Of a stretch of 41,221 nt of DNA, positions 23,298 to 35,300 are shown piece after piece (position 1 is the first letter of the stretch; every line of letters begins with the position of its first letter). The notes under the pieces were generated by a model. That model ran no database searches. It had not been told where the DNA came from and worked only from the letters and a program-made list of their open reading frames with translations. Source of the stretch: Chlorobiaceae bacterium (GTDB lineage: Bacteria; Bacteroidota; Chlorobiia; Chlorobiales; Chlorobiaceae); contig JAFGER010000008.1 of NCBI GenBank assembly GCA_016931495.1, positions 1 to 41,221 on the forward strand. The letters run 5' to 3'. The translations under genes were made by a program, and so were the position numbers.

Positions 23298-24443
23298 ATG
23301 ACAAAGAAGAACAAACAGACAATGGGTGGTGGAGCACATGCCTCTCTTCAAGATCAATTGATTGCCAAGAGAATGGCGACAAAAGAGCAGTTGCCAGCGG
23401 AAAGAATACCTCAAACACAGAAATTCGAACAAGAGAAGAATGATAAACCTCTGATTGGCGAGATATTTTTGCCTGCGGATACACAGGCTTTGTTAAAGGA
23501 TTGGGAGCCAGATAATTTTGCTTTAAAGCTCAATCGAAAAGTATTGTTTGTCTCTGATAAGCAAAATAAACCTCCCAAGCCTGCCCTGTTTAAGAGTAAA
23601 ACAAAGTATAATGATGCGTATAATGTTGATTTTATTTACAAAAAAAATCTGGTCGATTCAATTTCGGATAGGCACTTTGAGGCGATAAGAAGCTTGGGCT
23701 TGATATTGCATTGCGAGCCATTTATGACGGACTGGCGTCTCATTGTCGGGATTGGCAATGAATCGGTGTATGAAACATCCATGACACTGCATCATGTGCA
23801 TGGTTTTCCCTACATACCGGGCAACGCTGTTAAAGGTATTGTCAGAAGCTGGATTATCAATGAAATATTTGGTAATGTGGGGTCATGTCCGGATGAACTC
23901 GATTATCCTCTTGTTAACGCTGAATACAGGGCCTATCAGGATGAGGGATTTTGTCGCCTTTTTGGTTGCCCGGAAACGACAAGAAAAGTCGTGTTTGTAA
24001 ATGGCGCACCTGATAAGGTTAATGGTAATTACAGATACGAAACATATGAGACTGTCTTTAAAAAAGCACATCAAGGTAAAGTCATTTTTTTCGATGCTTA
24101 CCCCATCTCAATACCTAAGATTGAAACAGATATAATGAACCCGCATTTTAGTGACTATTACAGAGATCAGGCGGGAAAACAATCTCCCGCCGATTACCTG
24201 ACACCGGTTCCCATTCCGTTTCTGACGGTGAAGGCTACTACTTTCCGATTTATTCTCGGAATTAGGGAGAGTGAGAATAGCGTTATTCCCGAGGGTAGTC
24301 TTCTGGAGCGAGGCATACCACTGCTTGATGTCGCAAAACAGTGGCTAACAAATGCGTTAAGCGAGCACGGTATCGGAGCGAAAACGGCAGTAGGCTACGG
24401 GTTGATGTCTACATCACCAAAAAGCCAAAAAATAACAGATTAG
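23298..24443 (+). CDS. cmr6: Cmr6 (Cas7-group RAMP) subunit
   Basis: A 381-aa RAMP at the crRNA 3' end of the complex. The diagnostic region is WRLIVGIGNESVYETSMTLH, then HHVHGFPYIPGNAVKGIVRS, with the C-terminal HGIGAKTAVGYGLM glycine-rich element. The first 130 residues or so are a Lys/Gln-rich, probably flexible extension (KKNKQTMGGGAHASLQDQLI and onward), so the protein is longer than many Cmr6 homologs. GGGGTGA before the ATG serves as Shine-Dalgarno and overlaps the previous stop. Confidence 0.93.
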   Translation: MTKKNKQTMGGGAHASLQDQLIAKRMATKEQLPAERIPQTQKFEQEKNDKPLIGEIFLPADTQALLKDWEPDNFALKLNRKVLFVSDKQNKPPKPALFKSKTKYNDAYNVDFIYKKNLVDSISDRHFEAIRSLGLILHCEPFMTDWRLIVGIGNESVYETSMTLHHVHGFPYIPGNAVKGIVRSWIINEIFGNVGSCPDELDYPLVNAEYRAYQDEGFCRLFGCPETTRKVVFVNGAPDKVNGNYRYETYETVFKKAHQGKVIFFDAYPISIPKIETDIMNPHFSDYYRDQAGKQSPADYLTPVPIPFLTVKATTFRFILGIRESENSVIPEGSLLERGIPLLDVAKQWLTNALSEHGIGAKTAVGYGLMSTSPKSQKITD

Positions 24444-24465
24444 AGAATATATACATCTATCGATT

Positions 24466-25572
24466 ATGCACACCATCACGTTTACCTGCGAAATTATAAC
24501 CCCCATGTTTCTTGCCGGAGCTGATGGTTTAACACCGGAGCTTCGTGCCCCATCAATTAAAGGGGCGCTTCGCTTCTGGTGGAGGGCAATGCACGGAGAT
24601 ATGTCTGTATCAGACTTGAAAAAAGCCGAGACGGAGATTTTTGGTGGTGTTGGTGAAAACGCAAGACGCAGTTCAGTGACGATAAGTGTTGGTGAAAAGT
24701 GTCCTCCCATTGTGGTACATAACAATATTGGTATAGACCAACAGCAATGGCCGGGTACAGGTTATCTGTTATATTCAGTGCTATATATGCAAGAACGAGA
24801 TTGTTTTAAGACGGGTTCAGAGTTTATTCTTTCCATTTCATCATATAATCCGGAAAAGCTTAAGGAAGTTGTTAATGCATTTGTTTGTCTTGTTTTATTT
24901 GGTGGTATCGGAAGTCGCTCAAGGAGGGGGGCTGGATCAATTTTTGTAAAAGAAATCGGTGGCAATGCTAAAGATCAGCTTAAGGATATTACCAAGATTT
25001 TGAACATGTCAGAAATCGAGAACCCCAAACAGTTTGTTGCGCATTTGAAAAATACTATAAAAATTTTGGTTAACTCTTCTCCTGCCGAAGGTAGTTACTC
25101 AGCTTTAAATAGCTCATCCTTGTATGTTATGGAGCCAAAGGCAGACTGGCTACGGGCTCTTGAATTTATTGGGCTGAGATTTAAAAAAATAAGAGATAAT
25201 ATAAAACACGATGTTGGTGGAACACCCAACTTTGGCATTCCGGTTCAGCACTCTAAAAAGAGTGATAAGCCAAAACTGATGATGATTGCCGGAATAGCAT
25301 CTAAAGAAAGCGCTGATAACTGGAGGGTACATAAACTGTCTGAACGCAGAGCCTCTCCTCTCGTCATTAAAGTTATTAAAACGAAAAATAACCTATATTT
25401 TCCAGTTGCATTGCATCTTCAGGGGCAGTTCCTTCCCAAAGGTCAATTTATTCTTGATAAAAATGCATCTGTGTTAAATTTGGGTGGAGACAGAGCGTTG
25501 AGTCCAAATGACGGTTATATACAAAATAAATTTCTTGACACTCTCAAAGAAGGTGAATCAATAACTTTTTAA
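24466..25572 (+). CDS. cmr1: Cmr1 (Cas7-group RAMP) subunit
   Basis: A 368-aa RAMP that with Cmr6 caps the 3' end of the crRNA and helps target recognition. The N-terminus ITFTCEIITPMFLAGADGLT and ELRAPSIKGALRFWWRAMHG are the Cmr1 hallmark, and a second glycine-rich element GGIGSRSRRGAGSIFV follows at about residue 150. The gene lies 22 bp after cmr6 and is the last cmr gene; a 170-bp repeat-bearing gap then separates it from cas6. The gene is AT-rich like cmr3-cmr6. Confidence 0.94.
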   Translation: MHTITFTCEIITPMFLAGADGLTPELRAPSIKGALRFWWRAMHGDMSVSDLKKAETEIFGGVGENARRSSVTISVGEKCPPIVVHNNIGIDQQQWPGTGYLLYSVLYMQERDCFKTGSEFILSISSYNPEKLKEVVNAFVCLVLFGGIGSRSRRGAGSIFVKEIGGNAKDQLKDITKILNMSEIENPKQFVAHLKNTIKILVNSSPAEGSYSALNSSSLYVMEPKADWLRALEFIGLRFKKIRDNIKHDVGGTPNFGIPVQHSKKSDKPKLMMIAGIASKESADNWRVHKLSERRASPLVIKVIKTKNNLYFPVALHLQGQFLPKGQFILDKNASVLNLGGDRALSPNDGYIQNKFLDTLKEGESITF

Positions 25573-25590
25573 GGTGGGAGCGTCTTAAGG

Positions 25591-25661
25591 GAAATTGGGC
25601 TGATGCCCTGATTTATTTTGTTTGTTCTTTACAACCCCGGCTTGAAAGCCGGGGCAACTGA
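25591..25661 (+). repeat. Dispersed paired-palindrome element, copy 1
   Basis: Two palindromes, ATTGGGCTGATGCCC and ACCCCGGCTTGAAAGCCGGGG, are separated by about 25 T-rich bases. The arrangement matches, in reverse complement, the element at 41151-41221. A further GGGCTGAAGCCC lies at about 25689-25700. It fills most of the 170-bp gap between cmr1 and cas6 and may act as a terminator between them. Confidence 0.7.
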
Positions 25662-25742
25662 ACAGCCATTTAAGATTGAATGTCCGTCGGGCTGAAGCCC
25701 TCCTGAATATGAGAAAACCGGGCTAAAAAACTTTAACCACTC

Positions 25743-26534
25743 ATGCGCATAACACTCGAACTTTCACATCGTCATTCGTTTGTGACGGTGCCGATCAATC
25801 ACTCCTACCTGATCTCCTCCCTGATCTATAATGTCATCGACCGGAGTTCGAGCGAGTATGCGGAGCGGTTACATGAGCAGGGATACCGGCTGGAGAATCG
25901 GGCGTTCAAGTTGTTTACCTTTTCGCCTTTGAATCCGGGGCATCACCGGAAATGGGTGATGCACGAAAACGGGACGATGAGCACCAGAGAACGGCAGCTC
26001 CATCTGACGATTTCGTCGCCGAAGAATGAGTTCATCGAGCATCTGGTTCTCGGGCTGCTGCACGAGCCGTTTGTTTCGGTCGGCAAGGAGCGGTTCAGAG
26101 TCGAGACGGTCAGGAAGCTCGATCCGCCGCTGTTTTCAGGCGATATGCGATTCGTGACGCTCTCGCCGCTGGTGTGTGCGACAAAGAGCGAAGCAGATCA
26201 ACATCCGCAATACCTGTTTCCTGGCGATCCCGATTTCAAAAGAGTGCTCGTGGCCAACCTTTGCCGGAAGTACGAGGTTCTGCACGGCAAGCCGATTGCC
26301 TGCAATGAGGATGTGGTGACATTTGAACTCGATCCCGATTACTTGTCCAGAGTGAATGGCAAGGTCCAAAAGCTGATCACCCTGAAGGAGGGGCGAAGCG
26401 ACGAGTCAAAAGTAAAGGGAACGCTCGCGCCGTTTCGGCTGGTGGCTCCTCCAGAGCTGATCGAAGTGGGCTACGAATGCGGGTTCGGCGAAAAGAATGC
26501 GCAAGGTTTCGGGATGGTCAAGGTCAGCTCTTGA
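25743..26534 (+). CDS. cas6: Cas6 pre-crRNA endoribonuclease
   Basis: A 263-aa RAMP endoribonuclease that should cut each repeat 3' of its hairpin. The C-terminal glycine-rich loop GFGEKNAQGFGMV is diagnostic of Cas6, and the double ferredoxin-fold layout is seen in RITLELSHRHSFVTVPINHS, YNVIDRSSSEYAERLHEQGY and QLHLTISSPKNEFIEHLVLG. The catalytic histidine cannot be assigned from sequence alone. It is GC-rich, like RT-cas1 and unlike the cmr3-cmr1 genes before it, and is set apart by 170 bp. It converges with the unknown gene at 26543, with only 8 bp between. Confidence 0.92.
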   Translation: MRITLELSHRHSFVTVPINHSYLISSLIYNVIDRSSSEYAERLHEQGYRLENRAFKLFTFSPLNPGHHRKWVMHENGTMSTRERQLHLTISSPKNEFIEHLVLGLLHEPFVSVGKERFRVETVRKLDPPLFSGDMRFVTLSPLVCATKSEADQHPQYLFPGDPDFKRVLVANLCRKYEVLHGKPIACNEDVVTFELDPDYLSRVNGKVQKLITLKEGRSDESKVKGTLAPFRLVAPPELIEVGYECGFGEKNAQGFGMVKVSS

Positions 26535-26542
26535 AAAAACGT

Positions 26543-27511
26543 TTACTGCTCGCCAGAAACCTCCCGGCTACTCCTTCTTAACGCCGTCTGTGTCTTGTAT
26601 GGCAACCAGTCGAAAGTGCAAATCCGGCTCCTGCCGGTCGGCTCCCCCTTGGCTTTGCTCAGAATATCCCAGACAGAGTTCTTGCTCAGATCGGTAACAC
26701 CGGTTTTGGAACGGTAGGCAAAATGCCCGAAAAGCCACTCCCGAAGAGTTGTCCAGGACTCATGCAGAAGGCCGTTATAGGACAACCTGCGAAATACTTC
26801 AACGAGTTGGTTCTGGTTGCCGTTGAACACCAGCTTCTGGCTGACCGTCTGTCCCTGAAGCACAGCTTTCAAAGCCACGCAGTCAGCGGGATCGAAAAAA
26901 ACTTCCAGACAATCCAGCAGCTCTGCAAGCTGCTCATCCGTGAGGTTTAGCTTGATTGCGTCCCGATGACTGGCCTTGGACTCGACATTTAACGTCCCGC
27001 CCATCAGCCCTTCGATGGTACCGGCATAATCGGGATAATTCCGAAGCAAGGCATTCATAAAAGATCGCTCCGGCTTTCCGTGTCGGTATCTCAGTTCATC
27101 GAAAAGGTAGGAGAGCGCACGTGAGAGCGTGACAAAGACACCTTGAAGCGTATCGAAGCCTTCATCGAGGTCGTTGATGAATTCGGCATTGTAGAGTTCT
27201 GAAGATCGATAACTCTCGCCCTTCGGCACCTGCAATCGCAGGAACTCCTGCCTGCGATCACGATATTCGTAGGGAATTTCAGATTCTTCGCGTCGTGCTG
27301 TCGATTCAGCTCTCTTGTCAATCTCCCTCATGCGTTCGAGCACAAAGGTGATCATGCCTTTCAGTTCATGATCGTGCAGGCAGGCGACGAATGGCTTTTC
27401 AGCCCCGGCGGTTTTTCTAGTCACGCCGCAGAGCATCTGCAAATCAGACGACTCCATCAGCCGGTGGCCGATGTATTCCCATTTCTCGCGTTGGTCTTCA
27501 TGCTTCTTCAT
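26543..27511 (-). CDS. Unknown protein co-transcribed with the integrase
   Basis: 322 aa, not recognised. It is soluble and charged, with no signal peptide or membrane segment. The N-terminal half looks helical (ITFVLERMREIDKRAESTAR); the last 60 residues (SVWDILSKAKGEPTGRSRIC, then FDWLPYKTQT) have a compact, conserved look. The ATG at 27509-27511 was chosen because CCGGAGAAG precedes it at the right distance; it overlaps the integrase stop by 14 bp, so the two are translationally coupled. A regulatory role for the element, as with RteC-like genes beside Bacteroidetes integrases, is only a guess from location. Confidence 0.7.
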   Translation of the reverse strand: MKKHEDQREKWEYIGHRLMESSDLQMLCGVTRKTAGAEKPFVACLHDHELKGMITFVLERMREIDKRAESTARREESEIPYEYRDRRQEFLRLQVPKGESYRSSELYNAEFINDLDEGFDTLQGVFVTLSRALSYLFDELRYRHGKPERSFMNALLRNYPDYAGTIEGLMGGTLNVESKASHRDAIKLNLTDEQLAELLDCLEVFFDPADCVALKAVLQGQTVSQKLVFNGNQNQLVEVFRRLSYNGLLHESWTTLREWLFGHFAYRSKTGVTDLSKNSVWDILSKAKGEPTGRSRICTFDWLPYKTQTALRRSSREVSGEQ

Positions 27512-28670
27512 GATCTTCTCCGGATGCAATACTTGGCATCATGGCTATCGTGCTCCGCTTGGTTCTCGGCTGTATCTTGGCGTAGCGCATGGTGGTTTTT
27601 CGATCACGATGACCAAGAATATCACCCACGGCATCGAGATCAGCGCCGACATTGAGCAGCATGGTTGCGCCTGTGTGACGTGCCCAGTGGGGCGACAGCT
27701 CCTGGGACGCCCAACTGAAATGGTATCTGATTTCAGGTGGAAGTTCATCGCCAAACCTCTCGAAAGCGCGTTGCGCCCAAGTCTTGAGCATCAGCCCAAA
27801 CCACTTCTTGTGGCCAATATCGAAGATGGGATCATGTACCGTCAATTCTCTGCCAAGTCTTGCTTTTGCCAGCTCCCTTGCCTGATTGAGATAGACCAGC
27901 CCTTGCTTTGGGATCGGAATGGACTCGATCCGCTGCTTCTTTCCTTGCCGGAAATAGACCTCAAAACCGCCATCGGATGAGGGGCGGATATTCGCTTCCG
28001 ACAAAACGGCAAGATCGCCTGGCCGAACGGGCACAAAACAATTGAACAGAAAAGCAACTCTCCGGCCTTTGTGCCGATGAGGAGTCTTGGCCATAAGCAT
28101 GACCTCCTCGAAGTAGAGATACTTGATCTCGCCCTCTTTTTCCGTTATCTGCTTGACCAATTCATTTGGATTTTCTTCGATAAACCCGTCGCGGATCGCC
28201 ATACCAATGGCCTGCCGGATTTTGGTGGAGTAGGTTCGGGCGGTGTTCTGCGAATAGTGTTCCAGCAGATATTTCTGGAACTGCTGTAGCCAGTGATTAT
28301 CGATCTCCTGAAACTCAAGGCCATCAGGCTCGATTTTGGCAAGGCAAGTGATTGCATCTCGCCAGTTTTCACGGCTCTTGGCATTGGTTACCGTATCGAT
28401 GATCTGCTCGCAATAGGCCACAAAATCCCCTCGCCGGGGCGATTGCCCCCGGAAGCCGACGACGGCCCTGCTGATCTCAAGTCGGCGCTTGGCAGCGACA
28501 TCCTCACAAAAATGGACTGCCTTGCGATAATTCGCCTTGTCCAGTGGATTGGCAATGACGTTGAGCGGCTCGTAATCGCGCTTGCCGTCCTGATAGATGT
28601 CGAGGTAAAACGAGTGGTGCCCCTTGGTCAGCTTGCCCTTGAGCACCCGATGCCGCAAAATGATCCTCAT
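27498..28670 (-). CDS. int: Tyrosine recombinase / phage-type integrase
   Basis: A 390-aa site-specific recombinase. The N-terminal arm and SAM-like core-binding domain (about 70-190) are followed by the catalytic domain with Arg I in VPVRPGDLAVL, the HxxR box in SPHWARHTGATML and the nucleophile Tyr in TTMRYAKIQ. All expected catalytic groups seem present. The ATG at 28668-28670 is chosen because GGAGG lies 8 bp upstream; the longer frame to 28757 crosses the AT-rich promoter region. The gene is 175 bp from tRNA-Val, the usual position of a tRNA-targeting integrase at the edge of its element. Confidence 0.92.
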   Translation of the reverse strand: MRIILRHRVLKGKLTKGHHSFYLDIYQDGKRDYEPLNVIANPLDKANYRKAVHFCEDVAAKRRLEISRAVVGFRGQSPRRGDFVAYCEQIIDTVTNAKSRENWRDAITCLAKIEPDGLEFQEIDNHWLQQFQKYLLEHYSQNTARTYSTKIRQAIGMAIRDGFIEENPNELVKQITEKEGEIKYLYFEEVMLMAKTPHRHKGRRVAFLFNCFVPVRPGDLAVLSEANIRPSSDGGFEVYFRQGKKQRIESIPIPKQGLVYLNQARELAKARLGRELTVHDPIFDIGHKKWFGLMLKTWAQRAFERFGDELPPEIRYHFSWASQELSPHWARHTGATMLLNVGADLDAVGDILGHRDRKTTMRYAKIQPRTKRSTIAMMPSIASGEDHEEA

Positions 28671-28802
28671 AAAAGCCCTCCAATACTGTTTTCCGCACCA
28701 ATTCCGTATAACAATGGTGTAACAAAAACAATATAAAAAAGGCTTAAAAACGCTCAAAAACGCGGAAAATGGGGCTTTTTCGGGGGATTTTCAGGAAAAG
28801 AA

Positions 28803-28835
28803 AAAGTCCTGTAAGCCTTTATCTTACAGGACTTT
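28803..28835 (-). terminator. Intrinsic terminator of tRNA-Val
   Basis: A perfect 11-bp inverted repeat (AGTCCTGTAAG at 28805-28815, CTTACAGGACT at 28823-28833, extendable by two A-T pairs) with a 7-nt loop. On the minus strand it is followed by TTTTTCTTTTCC. It begins about 10 bp after the tRNA 3' end. Confidence 0.9.
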
Positions 28836-28845
28836 AGGAGGGATG

Positions 28846-28919
28846 TGGGCGATAGAAGATTCGAACTTCTGACCTCTACCGTGTCAAGGTAGCGCTCTAA
28901 CCAACTGAGCTAACCGCCC
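28846..28919 (-). tRNA. tRNA-Val (GAC anticodon)
   Basis: 74 nt. The acceptor stem pairs GGGCGGT (5') with ATCGCCC (3'), discriminator A. The D arm contains TTAGCTCAGTTGGTTAGAGC; the anticodon stem CTACC/GGTAG encloses loop TTGACAC with anticodon GAC, which reads GUC/GUU valine codons. The T arm is AGAAGTTCGAATCTTCT. The 3' CCA is not encoded. An integrase gene lies immediately downstream, so this tRNA is a likely integration target. Confidence 0.97.
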
Positions 28920-28992
28920 TTGTGAGAAGGCCTTAATATAGGACTTTCTCACTTCAATACAAACTGTTTTTCAGATTCTTTTCACTGGTTTC

Positions 28993-30312
<1,320 letters not shown>

Positions 30313-30329
30313 TGGATAGCGGTTGATAC

Positions 30330-30390
30330 GTGAGCCACAGGATTCGAAGTCCTGTGGCTCACGAGTTGGGCTGAAGCCCCTGGTTTTTTG
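30330..30390. repeat. Perfect 13-bp hairpin plus GGGCTGAAGCCC palindrome before clpX
   Basis: GTGAGCCACAGGA (30330-30342) pairs perfectly with TCCTGTGGCTCAC (30350-30362) across a 7-nt loop. A second palindrome GGGCTGAAGCCC (30368-30379) is followed by a T-tract on the plus strand. The second part resembles half of the paired-palindrome elements at 25591 and 41151. The hairpin lies 18 bp upstream of the clpX start and could terminate read-through from the upstream minus-strand genes or sit in the clpX leader. Confidence 0.6.
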
Positions 30391-30463
30391 ATAAACTATG
30401 CTCCGGCAAGTCGAAACGGGAATTGTCCTTGCTGACAGAGGCGACCGTTCAGCCGCCTGATAC

Positions 30464-30733
30464 TCACAATCCCATGCGGGCGAGGCTGTCGAGCACGTGC
30501 TGGATCATCATGCTGAGGCGGGGATGCTCCTCCTCGAAGTGGCTGACGGCGTCGCTCATGCGATCGGTCAGGCTCTCCTCATTGTCGGCAGCTTCCTTGC
30601 CGCCTTCGACGAGTTTCGAGATGTCCTCATTCAGCGTGGCGAGCACCTCGCCGGTCTTTTCATCGACCGTTCCGAGCTGGCCCAGCTCCTCGTGCAGGGT
30701 TTCGAGCAGTTCCCTCAGTTTTTGCTGTTCCAT
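30464..30733 (-). CDS. DUF4404-like small helical protein
   Basis: 89 aa, all helical and acidic ([20 protein letters not shown], then [20 protein letters not shown]). The pattern of an N-terminal LRELLxxLHxEL helix and a C-terminal EEEHPRLxxxIxxVLDxLAxMGI segment is that of the DUF4404 family, whose function is unknown. It lies 63 bp downstream of gltD on the same strand and may be co-transcribed with gltB and gltD. Confidence 0.8.
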   Translation of the reverse strand: MEQQKLRELLETLHEELGQLGTVDEKTGEVLATLNEDISKLVEGGKEAADNEESLTDRMSDAVSHFEEEHPRLSMMIQHVLDSLARMGL

Positions 30734-30796
30734 ACAACGTATCCGGATTTATTCAGCTTTTTCGTTCTCTTGCAACACTCCCGCTTGCCGATTCGT

Positions 30797-32272
<1,476 letters not shown>

Positions 32273-32308
32273 AGGTCGTAATACGTTGTTCAGGCGACTC
32301 GCCCAATT

Positions 32309-35300
32309 TCAGTTCCCCGAAACACGGGAAGGATCATGCACGTTCTTCTCGAAGGCGGCCATGACGGCATCGTCGCCGGTCAGGCCCATCGCTTCGACCT
32401 CTTTCATCGCTTCGACGGCGCGCTTGTAGTCGTTCGGCAGCACCCTGACGAAACGCTGTGAGGCGTTCGGCCACTCGGCGAGCAGGCCCGAAGCGAGCGA
32501 GCTGCCGGTTACCGCCGCGTGCTGCTCGATCTTCGAGCGGAGCCACTCCAGCTCCTCTTCGGCTTCGACCGCCGAGAGCGAGACCATTTCGGGATTGCAG
32601 CGTCCGGCGAACGCGCCATCGACGTCGTAAACGTAGGCCACGCCGCCCGACATGCCCGCCGCGAAGTTGCGCCCGGTCTTGCCGAGAATGACCACCTTGC
32701 CGCCGGTCATGTACTCGCAGCCGTGGTCGCCCACCGACTCGACCACCGCCTCCATGCCGCTGTTGCGCACGCAGAAGCGCTCGCCCGCCATGCCGCGAAT
32801 GAACGCCTCGCCGGAGGTCGCGCCATAGAAAGCCACGTTGCCGACGATGATGTTCTCCTCCGGCGTGAACTTCGAGGACTTGTGCGGATAGGCGATGATC
32901 CTGCCGCCCGAAAGTCCCTTGCCGATGTAGTCGTTGGCGTCGCCAACCAGCTCGATGGTCATGCCTTTCGGAATGAACGCCCCGAGGCTCTGGCCCGCCG
33001 AGCCGATGAATTTGAGGTGGATGGTGTCATCCGGAAGTCCGGCGCTGCCCCATGCCTTCGTGACCGCGTGGCCGACAATGGTGCCCGCGACACGGTTGAT
33101 GTTCTTGATCGGCAGCGTGGTCGAAACCTTCTCGCCGCGCTTGATGGCCGGTTCGCAGATGGTCATGAGCACGCGCATGTCGAGGCTCTCTTCGATGCCG
33201 TGATCCTGCGACGCGGTGCAGTAGGGCGTGTCGTTGTCGCCGGTATCGACCTGATGCAGCATCTTGGAGAGATCGACCCCCTTCGCTTTCCAGTGCTCGA
33301 TGGTGCGCGACGTGGCGAGCAGGTCGGAGCGGCCCACCAGCTCGTTGAGCGTGCGGATGCCGAGCTTGGCCATGTATTCGCGCACGCCCTGGGCGAGGAA
33401 GCGCATGAAGTTCTCCACATCCTCCGGCTTGCCCTTGAAGTTCTTGCGAAGCTCCGGGTTCTGCGTGGCGATGCCGACCGGGCAGGAGTCGTCCTGGCAG
33501 CAGCGCATCATGATGCACCCCATGACAACCAGACCGGTGGTGGCGAAACCGAACTCCTCGGCGCCGAGCATCGCCGCGATGACGATGTCGCGGGCGGTCT
33601 TGAGCTGGCCGTCCGCCTCGACGACGATGCGGCTGCGCAGGTTGTTGAGCATGAGCGTCTGGTGCGTTTCGGCCAGGCCCAGCTCCCACGGCATACCGGC
33701 GTGCATGATGCTCGAAACCGGCGAAGCGCCCGTGCCGCCGTCGTGGCCGCTGATGAGCACCACGTCGGCGTGAGCCTTCGCGACGCCCGCCGCGATGGTG
33801 CCGACGCCGACCGTCGAGACCAGCTTGACGTTGATGCGCGCCGACGGATTGGCGTTCTTGAGATCGAAGATGAGCTGCGCCAAGTCTTCGATCGAGTAAA
33901 TATCGTGGTGCGGCGGCGGCGAAATCAGCCCCACGCCGGGGGTCGAGTGGCGAGTTTTGGCAACCCACGGATAGACCTTGGTGCCCGGAAGCTGGCCGCC
34001 CTCGCCGGGCTTTGCGCCCTGCGCCATCTTGATCTGAATCTCCTCGGCGTTGGCCAGGTACTCGCTGGTGACGCCGAAGCGGCCCGACGCGACCTGCTTG
34101 ATGGCCGACATGCGGCTGTCGCCGTTGGCGTCGCGCACGAAGCGCTCCGGATCCTCGCCGCCCTCGCCGGTGTTGCTCTTGCCGCCAAGGCGGTTCATCG
34201 CGATGGCGAGCGTCTCGTGCGCCTCCTTGCTGATGGAGCCGTAAGACATGGCGCCGGTCTTGAAGCGCTTGACGATCGACTCGACCGGCTCGACCTCGTC
34301 GATGGAGACCGGTTTGCCGGGGAACCGGATATCCATGAGACCGCGAATCGTGCAGTAGTGCTCGCTCTGGTCGTCGATGAGCTTTTCGTATTTCTTGAAC
34401 AGCTCGTAATCACCCGTCCGGCACGACTGCTGGAGGTAGTGGATTGTTTCCGGATTGAAGAGATGGAACTCGCCGTCATGACGCCACTTGCGGTCGCCGC
34501 CGGCCTCCAGGCCGCGATTGACCTTGTTGCCGCCGGGCGGGAATGCCCCCTCGTGACGCTTGCGAGCCTCTTCGGCGATGGTGTCGAGCCCGATGCCCTC
34601 GATTCTCGACGGCGTCTTGGTGAAGTAGGTATCCACCACCTCGGTGTTGAGGCCGACCGCCTCGAAAATCTGCGCGCCGCGATAGCTCTGCACGGTCGAG
34701 ATGCCCATCTTGGCCATCGTCTTGACCACGCCCTTCACGGTCGCCTTGACGTAGTTCTTGATCGCCTTCTTCTCGTCAAGCGTGATACGCCCCTGGGCTA
34801 CCTGCTGGCGGATGGTTTCAAAGGCGAGGTAGGGATTGATCGCACCTGCGCCGTAGCCGATCAGCATCGAGAAGTGGTGAATCGTGCGCGGTTCGCCGGA
34901 CTCGACGATCAGGCCGACCTTGGTTCTGAGGCCCGCGCTGATGAGGAAGTGGTGGAACCCGGCAAGAGCGAGAAGTGCCGGAATCGGTGCACGCGACGGC
35001 TCGAGTTCTCCCTTGTCGGAGAGAATGATCATGTTGACGCCGTCATGATTGATCGCCTTTTCGGCCTGACGGTACAGGTCCTGCATCGACTCCTGGATGC
35101 CCTGGCCGCCCTCTTCGACATTGTAGAAAATGGGCAGCGTGATTGCCTTGAAGCCCGGCTTGTCGATGCCGCGAATCTTTTCGAGGTCTTCGTCGGTCAG
35201 AACCGGATGAGGAATCCTGATGCGGCGGCAGTTGATTTCGTCCGCTTCGAGCAGGTTGCCTTCGGTGCCGAGCATGACCGTCGTCGAGGTGACGATCTCC

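Larger units (their letters stand above)
6466..28845. mobile_element. Putative integrated defence island next to tRNA-Val
   Basis: Boundaries are inferred. At the right a tyrosine integrase lies beside tRNA-Val; at the left are parA, a traF-type peptidase and an excisionase-like HTH gene, typical of plasmids and integrative elements. Between them lie two CRISPR arrays, RT-cas1, a cmr operon and abiE. The cmr3-cmr1 stretch is visibly AT-richer than the flanking core genes. No relaxase or type IV secretion genes are seen, so it would be non-self-transmissible or decayed. I did not find by eye a second copy of the tRNA 3' end at the left boundary. Confidence 0.4.
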
